Source: Planctomycetota bacterium (GTDB taxonomy: Bacteria; Planctomycetota; Phycisphaerae; Phycisphaerales; SM1A02). From it: a stretch of 15,751 nt of DNA. Under the pieces are notes generated by a model that saw only the letters and a list, made by a program, of their open reading frames with translations, was not told the origin of the DNA and did not search any database. Location: the NCBI GenBank assembly GCA_003671065.1, contig QWPU01000034.1, positions 1-15,751 on the forward strand. Direction: 5' to 3'. A program made the position numbers and the translations under genes. Positions 7,090-13,575 of the stretch are shown piece after piece (the first letter of the stretch is position 1; each line of letters starts with the position of its first letter).

Positions 7090-7605
7090 TTAGCCGCCGC
7101 CTGACGCGGGGGTGGTTGGCTCGGGAGTTACTGGTGCATCAGTTGGCGGAACGGTCGGTGCATCGGTCGGCGCATCGGTCGGCGCAACTTCAGGCGCGGC
7201 CGGCGCTGGCTTCGTCCCGCCTAACAGCGCCTGCTTCTCTTCGTTGGTCATCGGAATGGGTTGCGCTGGAGCAGTGGTTGTTGCTGGCGCTATCGCAGGA
7301 TCCGTCGCAGGAATCGTGCCATCCGGCGCTGTCGTCGCCGCGGCAGGAGTCGCAGTCTCAACCGTGCGTGTATTCGAAAGAATGTTGAGCCCAATCGCGA
7401 TGAGCAGATAGATCGCGAACGCTGTAATCGTCGCCACCGTGAGCGCGTCACCTGTGCGACCACCGAAGGCCGTGTCGGTTCCGCCACCACCACCAAACGC
7501 GCCCGTAAGCCCGCCGCCCTGAGGACGTTGCACAAGCACGATCAGCACCAAAGCGATCGAGACGACGATGAAGAGCACGGTGAGAAGAGCGAAGAGGAAG
7601 TTCAT
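7090..7605 (-). CDS. secG: Preprotein translocase subunit SecG with long Pro/Thr/Ala tail
   Basis: SecG is a small inner-membrane partner of the SecYE channel that assists SecA-driven protein export. Two hydrophobic segments are clear: residues 4-26 (LFALLTVLFIVVSIALVLIV) and 54-76 (ALTVATITAFAIYLLIAIGL). Between them lies the characteristic loop LVQRPQGGGLTGAFGGGG. This core matches SecG well. Residues 77-171 form a low-complexity tail of Ala, Pro, Thr and Asp with repeats of A-P-T-D; the DNA has a perfect 12-bp duplication at 7160-7183 (unit GCATCGGTCGGC). Total length of 171 is roughly twice that of the common 75-115-residue SecG. The gene lies 27 bp after tpiA and 12 bp before yicC on the same strand. 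A tpiA-secG pairing is common in bacteria. Confidence 0.93.
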   Translation of the reverse strand: MNFLFALLTVLFIVVSIALVLIVLVQRPQGGGLTGAFGGGGGTDTAFGGRTGDALTVATITAFAIYLLIAIGLNILSNTRTVETATPAAATTAPDGTIPATDPAIAPATTTAPAQPIPMTNEEKQALLGGTKPAPAAPEVAPTDAPTDAPTVPPTDAPVTPEPTTPASGGG

Positions 7606-7632
7606 AAGAAACCGAGTGAAATCGAGATGGAA

Positions 7633-8403
7633 TCAGCGCCGAACTCGCGCCGAGGCCGCCGCGATGATCTGCGCAAAGTCGGCCGCTACGAGCGACGCGC
7701 CTCCGATCAAACCACCGTCGATCGCTTCCCGCGAGAAGAGATCAGCAGCGTTCTTGGCGGTCACTGAGCCGCCGTAAATGACACGGATCGCCTCAGAGAA
7801 CCGCGCAGTATACAAGACCGCGAGAGTTCGTCGGATGGTGTCGTGCGCTTCACTCGCATCGTCGGCGGAGGCAGTGCGCCCCGTGCCGATCGCCCACACG
7901 GGTTCGTAGGCGATGACGAGTCGCGCGAGCGCCGCTTCTGAATGACCCGCGAGTGAAGCCCGAAGCTGCGATTCGATGATTGCGTGAGCGACGCCTGATT
8001 CGCGGTGCGCGAGGGTTTCGCCAACGCAAAGGACAGGCATGACCGCGGCATCAAGCGCGCGCCCGAGCTTGCGCGAGATAAGCGCATCGCTCTCGCCGAG
8101 GCCGTGGCGTCGCTCCGAGTGCCCGATAAGCACGCTGCTGCAACCGATGTCTTTAAGCATTCCCGCGGACACTTGCCCCGTAAATGCGCCGCGCAATTCA
8201 TCTGAACAATCTTGCCCACCGACGCTCAATCCCGCGCTGGCCGCTGCGATTGCGTCAGGGAGATACACAAACGACGGATACACCGCGCATTCGACGCGCG
8301 AATCAGCGACCGCACTGCTCACGCCGCGCACAAGTTCCCCAACCTCGCGCCGCATGAGGTTCATCTTCCAGTTGCCGCCGACAAAGGGGATCCGCGAGGT
8401 CAT
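7633..8403 (-). CDS. tpiA: Triosephosphate isomerase
   Basis: TpiA interconverts dihydroxyacetone phosphate and glyceraldehyde 3-phosphate in glycolysis and gluconeogenesis in the cytoplasm. Numbered from the ATG at 8403 (256 aa), it shows GGNWKMN (9-15; Asn 11 and Lys 13), IGHSERR (93-99; catalytic His 95), AYEPVWAIGTG (165-175; catalytic Glu 167 followed by the flexible loop 6), YGGSV (210-214) and DGGLIGGASL (229-238). All catalytic residues are intact and length is normal. A TTG at 8409 would add two residues; the ATG at 8403 is preferred. It heads the tight secG-yicC-phosphotransferase group. The region upstream of its start contains an unusual repeat array (8432-8520), so its 5' untranslated region may carry those repeats. 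Confidence 0.97.
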   Translation of the reverse strand: MTSRIPFVGGNWKMNLMRREVGELVRGVSSAVADSRVECAVYPSFVYLPDAIAAASAGLSVGGQDCSDELRGAFTGQVSAGMLKDIGCSSVLIGHSERRHGLGESDALISRKLGRALDAAVMPVLCVGETLAHRESGVAHAIIESQLRASLAGHSEAALARLVIAYEPVWAIGTGRTASADDASEAHDTIRRTLAVLYTARFSEAIRVIYGGSVTAKNAADLFSREAIDGGLIGGASLVAADFAQIIAAASARVRR

Positions 8404-8431
8404 CCGCAAAGCCTACCGCGTTGCGGCGGTC

Positions 8432-8520
8432 GTGGCTTGCCTGTCCTTTCTTCGTTGGCTTGCCTGTCCTTTCTTCTGTCCTTTCTTCTGTCCTTTCTTC
8501 GTGGCTTGCCTGTCCTTTCT
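8432..8520. repeat. Nested intergenic repeat array upstream of tpiA
   Basis: The core CTGTCCTTTCT occurs five times (8441-8451, 8464-8474, 8476-8486, 8488-8498, 8510-8520). Three of these belong to a longer unit, TGGCTTGCCTGTCCTTTCT (8433-8451, 8456-8474, 8502-8520), and the middle part is a 12-bp tandem TGTCCTTTCTTC. Read on the minus strand, the direction of the flanking genes, each core gives AGAAAGGACAG, which contains a purine-rich AAGGA stretch. The array fills most of the 135 bp between the zinc-ribbon gene stop and the tpiA start. Frames through it give only low-complexity peptides and are not taken as genes. Confidence 0.9.
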
Positions 8521-8538
8521 CCCTTGGAGTCGCCGACG

Positions 8539-8967
8539 TCATGGCTCGCGCCCCCAAACAGCGCGTCCGCACTCGGGACATGCGTGCTGGTTCGCTTCGA
8601 GCCGATGTCCGCACACGCTACACGCGCGCGGCGCGTCGCAGGAGGGACACTGCTGATCGTCTGGCTGAAGTGCGCGCATGGACAAACAAGCGGGGCAGAC
8701 ATCGAACCCCCGCGCGCGGCCTACCCGGCGAACACGCCGCCGCTCCCATTGATTGATGCAGTTCAGAAACAAGGAGAGCGACGCCAAGGAAAGAATCGCG
8801 ACCTCAACCTCAGTAGGCAGTGGATACCTACGGTCGAGTGCCGCCGCGAGCACTAGCGCCGCGAGGCTTCCCCAAGTGAACGCCCTCCATGTCCAACGCA
8901 CTACTCGACCGCGCCGTCGCGATTGGCGCGGCTTCTTGGTGCTCGCCACGTCTGCTCGATTAGTCAT
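8539..8967 (-). CDS. Small membrane protein with two C-terminal zinc ribbons
   Basis: This is a 142-residue protein of unknown function from the ATG at 8967. Residues 11-28 are rich in Lys/Arg. Two hydrophobic segments follow, about 31-45 (TWGSLAALVLAAALD) and 54-72 (VEVAILSLASLSLFLNCIN), separated by a short loop. The positive-inside pattern suggests that both ends face the cytoplasm. The tail carries eight cysteines in two zinc-ribbon-like pairs: CPAC (91-94) with CPSC (107-110), and CSVC (116-119) with CPEC (130-133). The last unit, CSVCGHRLEANQHACPECGR, resembles zinc ribbons frequent in planctomycete proteins. The gene starts 15 bp after the stop of the secreted cysteine-rich protein, so the two are probably one operon. 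Zinc binding is inferred from the cysteine spacing. Confidence 0.75.
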   Translation of the reverse strand: MTNRADVASTKKPRQSRRRGRVVRWTWRAFTWGSLAALVLAAALDRRYPLPTEVEVAILSLASLSLFLNCINQWERRRVRRVGRARGFDVCPACLSMRALQPDDQQCPSCDAPRACSVCGHRLEANQHACPECGRAVWGREP

Positions 8968-8982
8968 CCGAAGGCTCGAATC

Positions 8983-10167
8983 TCAGCCGCCGCAGCGGAC
9001 AGTACGGCACGCGTCAACTGTTGCTGCCGCATTCATCAGATTCAACTCGTATCCATCCCACGCCGCATTCCTACACACATCGTCGGCGAAAAACCACCCC
9101 CAGCAAGCTCCGGCAGCCGTACCACAGATTGTCCCCATCGCGCCCCAAGTGAGCGCACCAGCAGTACCGCCGACCCCGAGGCCGACGCAAAACCCTCCGA
9201 CCGTCCCAATTGGTCCCACAGCAGTGCATGGATTGGCAACAATGGTTCCCGCTGGGATACCTAACACGCAGAACCCTCCGACCGCACCAACGGTGCCGAA
9301 AATGAACGCTCCGTTCACCATGCAAACTTGCATGTGCTGCTGCGTTTGAGGATCAAAGGTACCCAATCCGTTACACACGGCGAGTTCATTTTGCAGCACC
9401 CCCCACAGCCGCGCCTCTTCTTCGCGAAACTCAAGCTCGCACTGCGCAATGCAATCGTCAAGCGTCGTCGGATCCTGCGCGAGCCTAGCCGCTCCACTCG
9501 ACTCCACGACGACGGGTTCCCCCGCATCTGCCAAATTCTGTAGCGTCGGCTGACTCTCAGCATCCACTGGCCACGACGCAAGTTCCGTGAACTCTCCGTC
9601 AGCCGATGCGACGCCGACAACGAAGTGAGACGCCTTCAGAGGCGTCGTCTCAACCACCGCCATGACATGCAAACTGCGCACGAGCACTGTCCCCGCGGGC
9701 GATGTGTACGCGCGAATGAACTCCTCGCCTGCGACATGTTGCGTGCGTCCATGAGGAAGTTCCACGCTGTAGGCCACCGCTGCCAACCGCCCGGAGCAGA
9801 GGACTTGCGTGTCGCCTACTTGCTCAGTGAACTGGAGGCAGTCACCGAGCAATTGACATCGCTCCTGATGCGCGATACCGAGCGGGACTAGGCTGATGTC
9901 GCCGCCTTCGGATCCACTCGGCGCAGGCGACATTCCGCACAGCATGTACTGGCCCGTCTCTTCGCAAAGGACAAAGGTGCAGGTCTGGCCGACCGAGATC
10001 GCCAAGTTAGGAGTGAGGTCGCATTCAGGCGCTTGGGTGCTCGGAGTTAACTTGTACGCCGCGACAGGGGTCGTATCGCCCTTCGCAGCCGAGTCGATCG
10101 CACTGAGCAGCGACAGGGCGACAGCGAGGCTCGGCAGAACCCGCGTGTTGAATCTAGAGTTTTTCAT
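8983..10167 (-). CDS. Secreted cysteine-rich protein with glycine-rich hydrophobic domain, unknown function
   Basis: This 394-residue protein is not a family I recognise. Residues 1-28 form a signal peptide (basic MKNSRFNTR, hydrophobic VLPSLAVALSLLSAI, then DSAAKG). The mature part has 19 cysteines by my count (for example 49, 63, 68, 77, 104, 110, 124, 239, 243, 265, 282, and 300-392), suggesting disulphide bonds outside the cytoplasm. Residues 236-282 are charged and helical with a CIAQC pair. Residues 286-359 are a glycine-rich hydrophobic region with two related halves (GTVGAVGGFCVLG and GTVGGFCVGLG), like a glycine-zipper membrane-associating domain. The start at 10167 is supported by GGGAG at 10177-10181 with 9-nt spacing. 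The membrane zinc-ribbon gene follows after 15 bp. Envelope or surface function is inferred only from the signal, cysteines and hydrophobic region. Confidence 0.8.
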   Translation of the reverse strand: MKNSRFNTRVLPSLAVALSLLSAIDSAAKGDTTPVAAYKLTPSTQAPECDLTPNLAISVGQTCTFVLCEETGQYMLCGMSPAPSGSEGGDISLVPLGIAHQERCQLLGDCLQFTEQVGDTQVLCSGRLAAVAYSVELPHGRTQHVAGEEFIRAYTSPAGTVLVRSLHVMAVVETTPLKASHFVVGVASADGEFTELASWPVDAESQPTLQNLADAGEPVVVESSGAARLAQDPTTLDDCIAQCELEFREEEARLWGVLQNELAVCNGLGTFDPQTQQHMQVCMVNGAFIFGTVGAVGGFCVLGIPAGTIVANPCTAVGPIGTVGGFCVGLGVGGTAGALTWGAMGTICGTAAGACWGWFFADDVCRNAAWDGYELNLMNAAATVDACRTVRCGG

Positions 10168-10176
10168 AGATCTTTT

Positions 10177-10181
10177 CTCCC
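10177..10181 (-). promoter_or_regulatory. Ribosome binding site of the secreted cysteine-rich protein
   Basis: GGGAG on the minus strand, nine nucleotides before the ATG at 10167. It is one of the few clear Shine-Dalgarno sequences in the window and fixes the start of this gene. Confidence 0.65.
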
Positions 10182-10366
10182 AGTGGCACAGTGAGCAGTG
10201 TGGTGCTGTCTTGTGGCCCGTCGGGTTCTACCCCCCCTAGAGACGGCCGTCAAGGCCTCATGCTGCGATTCTTCCACTATTCAAGATTTCATCGATTGCT
10301 GCGTCAAAGGCGGAGTGCGAGACAGCCAGCAGCGGCCAAGTCCGCGCGCGGGATGGTGTCCCTCGC

Positions 10367-10388
10367 GAAGCCGCTCAACACCGGCTTC
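10367..10388. repeat. Inverted repeat (7-bp stem) upstream of alaS
   Basis: GAAGCCG at 10367-10373 and CGGCTTC at 10382-10388 are perfect complements around an 8-nt loop. There is no T-run next to it on either strand, so it is not a standard terminator. It may be part of a dispersed intergenic repeat. Confidence 0.5.
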
Positions 10389-10451
10389 ATTCCTCGGCAA
10401 GCTTTGGGAGAAACGGATCGCAATGACAGCCTCTCGAATCGTGCGGGTGTA

Positions 10452-10479
10452 AAAAGACACTTTCCCGCCAAAAGACACT
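10452..10479. repeat. Direct repeat AAAAGACACT, two copies 18 bp apart
   Basis: Copies lie at 10452-10461 and 10470-10479, about 130-150 bp before the alaS start. The spacing is somewhat under two helical turns. It could be a binding site for a regulator or a chance repeat; nothing else in the sequence decides this. Confidence 0.4.
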
Positions 10480-10605
10480 CTCCTTCCAGCAGTCACAATC
10501 CTGCCGATCGGGCGTCCATGATTCCCGAGCAGGACCGAATTGCCTGCCCCATCGTTTGCGCCGCTCGCCCCCCGCGTTGGGCTCGTCTGACTATCTTGCC
10601 CGACC

Positions 10606-13440
10606 ATGTTACGCCCGACCACCGCAGCTGAGATTCGCCAAGCCTTCATCGATTTTTTTGCGAACAAGGCGGCGCACACTTTCGCGCCCTCAAGCCCTGT
10701 CGTGCCGCATGACGATCCGACGCTGCTCTTCACCAACGCGGGCATGAACCAGTTCAAGGATGTGTTTCTCGGCCGCGGCAAGCGCGACTACACGCGCGCG
10801 GTCAACACGCAGAAGTGCATTCGAGCAGGCGGAAAGCACAACGATCTCGAAGATGTCGGCAAGGACACCTATCACCACACTTTCTTCGAAATGCTCGGCA
10901 ACTGGTCGTTCGGCGACTACTTCAAAGACGAGTCGATCTGCTGGGGTTTCGAGTTGCTCACCAAGGTCTACGGCCTCGATCCCAATCGCCTCTACGCAAC
11001 ATGGTTTGAAGGCAACGCGGACGCGGGGCTCGCGCCTGATCTTGAAGCGAAGGCGTTGTGGGAATCGCTGCTGCCGAAAGATCATGTAATTCCAGGCAAC
11101 ATGAAGGACAACTTCTGGGAGATGGGCGAGACGGGACCGTGCGGCCCTTGCACTGAGATTCATTTCGATCGCATCGGCGGACGCAATGCGGCGGCGCGCG
11201 TGAACTCGGGTGACCCTGATGTGCTCGAGATTTGGAATCATGTGTTCATCCAGTTCAACCGCGAGCCCGATCGTTCGCTTAAGCCACTTCCTGCCAAACA
11301 TGTTGACACTGGCATGGGGCTCGAACGACTGGTGAGCGTGATTCAAGACAAGCGCTCGAACTACGACACCGACTTGTGGACACCTATTTTCGAAGCGATT
11401 CGCGTGCGAACGGGTGTGCGTGCGTACACGGGCGTGCTTGAAGATCACACTGACATTGCCTACCGCGTCATCGCCGATCACATTCGATGTTTGACGATGG
11501 CGTTGACCGATGGCGCCACGCCGTCGAACGAAGGTCGAGGCTATGTGCTGCGGCGCATTCTGCGTCGCGCGGTGCGTCACGGGCATCAAACCATGGGCGT
11601 GCGCGGGCCATTCTTGAAGGACCTCGTGCCTGCGGTTGTTGCGTCGCTTGGCGCTGCGTTTCCTGAGCTCGCGCCTGCGTCTAAGCGCGTCGCGAAGTTG
11701 ATCGAAGATGAAGAGATTCAATTCGGCAAGACGCTTGAGCGCGGACTCGCGTTGTTTGCTGATGCGGCGGCGCGTGTGAAGAAAACTGGCGGTACGCAGA
11801 TCGCGGCCGACGATGCATTTCGTCTACACGACACATCGGGATTCCCGATTGATCTCACGGAAGTGATGGCGTTAGAAGCGGGTCTCACCGTTGATGTCGC
11901 GGGCTACGACACGCTGATGGAAACGGCGCGCACGCGAAGTCGCAGCGGTACTTCGAGTGCGGAAGGCATGCACTTTCCACCTGATGCGATTGCGAAGCTT
12001 GAAGACCTCACGATCAAGCCGACTGATGATCACGGGAAGTTCGCGGGCAAGCCTACGAACGCCACAGTCATGGCAATTTGGAACGGGAAAAATTTCGATG
12101 ATCATGCCGACGCAGACAGTCCCAGCACGCTTGCGTTCGTCTTCGACAAGACGCCGATGTATGCGGAAATGGGCGGACAAGTCGCAGATCACGGCTCATT
12201 CCACCTGGGCAGCAGCAGCGTGAGCGCAGCGCTTGAAATCACCGATGTGCAACGCGCGGGAACCTACGTGCTTCACATTGGTCGCGTGACGCACGGTCGC
12301 ATTTCGTGCGGCGAAACAGGTCAACTCATGCTCGCGCGCGAGCGACGCGAATCGATTCGCGCCAATCACAGCGCAACGCACGCGATGAACGCGGCGCTGC
12401 GTGCAGTTGCTGGAAGTGAAGTCGAACAGAAGGGTTCGCTCGTTGATGGCGACAAGCTGCGCTTCGATTATGCAGCGAAGGGCGCGCTTTCGATTGATCA
12501 GATCACGCAAATTGAACAACGCGTGAACGCATCGATCAATGCGAATCATGTGATCGACGCGCGCGAAGTTCCACTCGCAACCGCCCGCGGCATCAATGGA
12601 GTGCGCGCTGTGTTTGGCGAGCGCTATCCAGATCCCGTGCGCGTGGTGAGCATCGGCGCAACGGTTGCAGAGCTCGTCGCGAAGCCAACGAATCCAAAGT
12701 GGAGTGAACTGTCGATTGAGTTCTGCGGCGGCACGCACTTAGCGAACATGGGTGAAGCGAAACAATTCGTGCTCATCAGTGAAGGCGGTCTCGCAGCAGG
12801 TATTCGACGCGTGTTCGCACTCACTGGTCCGCGCGCGATGGCTGCGCAGATGGCCGCGCAAGGACTCACGCAACGCATCAATGAAGGCATGCAACTCAAC
12901 GGTGACGAACTCGCGAAAGAACTCGGCGACATTCTCAAGCTGATGGAATCACTCGAACTCGGCGCCGTCGCCCGCGCCGAACTCGAAAAAACGCTTGAAT
13001 CCCTGCGTGAAAAAGCAAAACAAGCGCGCAAGCAGTCTGAAGGCGCCGCGCGTGAAGCTGCTGTGAAACAATCGCGCGACCTCGTCGACACGCACGCCAA
13101 CAGCGCCGCGCCACACAAGCCGCTCATCGCAATGATCAACAACGCAGACTCTCTCGCGCTTCTCGCAGCAATCGACGCCGCGCGTGCAAAACTCACCGAC
13201 ACCGCAGTCCTCTTCCTCTCCCCAGACTTCGACGCACAGAAAGTCGCCATCGCCGCAAGCTGCCCAAAGTCAGCCATCGACAAGGGCCTCAAAGCAGGTG
13301 AATGGGTGAAAGCCGCTGCAATCGCCTGCGAAGGCGCCGGCGGAGGCAAACCCGACAGCGCACAAGCAGGCGGAAAAAATCCAAGCAAAACAAGAGAAGC
13401 ACTAGACGCCGCGACCGCGTGGGCGAACGCGAAGAGTTGA
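10606..13440 (+). CDS. alaS: Alanine--tRNA ligase
   Basis: AlaS charges tRNA-Ala with alanine and hydrolyses mischarged Ser- and Gly-tRNA. The 944-residue product has the class II catalytic core at the N-terminus (TNAGMNQFKDVFLG, THHTFFEMLGNWSFGDYFK-like YHHTFFEMLGNWSFGDYF, GPCGPCTEIHFDR, VFIQFNRE, DTGMGLERL). The editing domain carries NHSATH (587-592; His 588 and His 592) and FCGGTH (706-711; Cys 707 and His 711), so all four zinc ligands are intact. A coiled region rich in Glu/Lys/Arg (about 780-830) and the C-Ala domain ending GGGKPDSAQAGG complete the protein. It is somewhat longer than the usual 870-880 residues, with no sign of damage. The ATG at 10606 gives the conserved start; no clear Shine-Dalgarno sequence precedes it. 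acs follows 135 bp later on the same strand, probably with its own promoter. Confidence 0.97.
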   Translation: MLRPTTAAEIRQAFIDFFANKAAHTFAPSSPVVPHDDPTLLFTNAGMNQFKDVFLGRGKRDYTRAVNTQKCIRAGGKHNDLEDVGKDTYHHTFFEMLGNWSFGDYFKDESICWGFELLTKVYGLDPNRLYATWFEGNADAGLAPDLEAKALWESLLPKDHVIPGNMKDNFWEMGETGPCGPCTEIHFDRIGGRNAAARVNSGDPDVLEIWNHVFIQFNREPDRSLKPLPAKHVDTGMGLERLVSVIQDKRSNYDTDLWTPIFEAIRVRTGVRAYTGVLEDHTDIAYRVIADHIRCLTMALTDGATPSNEGRGYVLRRILRRAVRHGHQTMGVRGPFLKDLVPAVVASLGAAFPELAPASKRVAKLIEDEEIQFGKTLERGLALFADAAARVKKTGGTQIAADDAFRLHDTSGFPIDLTEVMALEAGLTVDVAGYDTLMETARTRSRSGTSSAEGMHFPPDAIAKLEDLTIKPTDDHGKFAGKPTNATVMAIWNGKNFDDHADADSPSTLAFVFDKTPMYAEMGGQVADHGSFHLGSSSVSAALEITDVQRAGTYVLHIGRVTHGRISCGETGQLMLARERRESIRANHSATHAMNAALRAVAGSEVEQKGSLVDGDKLRFDYAAKGALSIDQITQIEQRVNASINANHVIDAREVPLATARGINGVRAVFGERYPDPVRVVSIGATVAELVAKPTNPKWSELSIEFCGGTHLANMGEAKQFVLISEGGLAAGIRRVFALTGPRAMAAQMAAQGLTQRINEGMQLNGDELAKELGDILKLMESLELGAVARAELEKTLESLREKAKQARKQSEGAAREAAVKQSRDLVDTHANSAAPHKPLIAMINNADSLALLAAIDAARAKLTDTAVLFLSPDFDAQKVAIAASCPKSAIDKGLKAGEWVKAAAIACEGAGGGKPDSAQAGGKNPSKTREALDAATAWANAKS

Positions 13441-13575
13441 AGTGAGTGACGGCGAGTCCGCGGCTCTCTCGTCTTCGCGACGCTTCGTATGGAGTGATCG
13501 ATTCAGACGATGCCCCGCTTGCTCGGCGACGACGGCTGACCACTGCACCGCGCGTCTGCGTGTACCTTTCGCACG

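Larger units (their letters stand above)
10168..10605. other. 438-bp divergent intergenic region before alaS
   Basis: This stretch separates the start of the minus-strand secreted protein from the start of plus-strand alaS. It must hold the promoters of both, but I cannot place convincing -35/-10 boxes. It contains a 10-bp palindrome GACGGCCGTC at 10242-10251, a 7-bp hairpin at 10367-10388, and a directly repeated AAAAGACACT at 10452-10461 and 10470-10479. The segment near 10410-10430 includes TCGCAATGACAG, a motif seen at the ends of some dispersed intergenic repeats in other bacteria. Open frames here have no recognisable protein content. No T-box, tRNA or other RNA structure was evident by eye. 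Confidence 0.5.

Noticed and set aside
6205..7104. A 299-codon open frame on the plus strand
   Set aside because: It lies antisense to yicC across almost its entire length; yicC has all family motifs and this frame has none.
8432..8520. Possible CRISPR array
   Set aside because: The repeats are 11-19 bp with irregular 12- and 22-23-bp periods, there are no unique spacers of constant length, and no cas genes are nearby.
8303..8702. Overlapping frames through the repeat array encoding repeats such as KGQASHEERTEERT
   Set aside because: They are low-complexity products of the DNA repeat, extend antisense or out of frame into flanking genes, and differ by frame; no start signal supports them.
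10281..10781. A minus-strand 166-codon frame covering the intergenic region before alaS
   Set aside because: It overlaps the first 175 bases of alaS antisense, is low in recognisable content, and has no supporting start signal. I treat the region as non-coding, with the caveat that it is structured.
10690..11721. A 343-codon open frame on the minus strand
   Set aside because: It is antisense to the catalytic core of alaS and has no domain or ribosome site.
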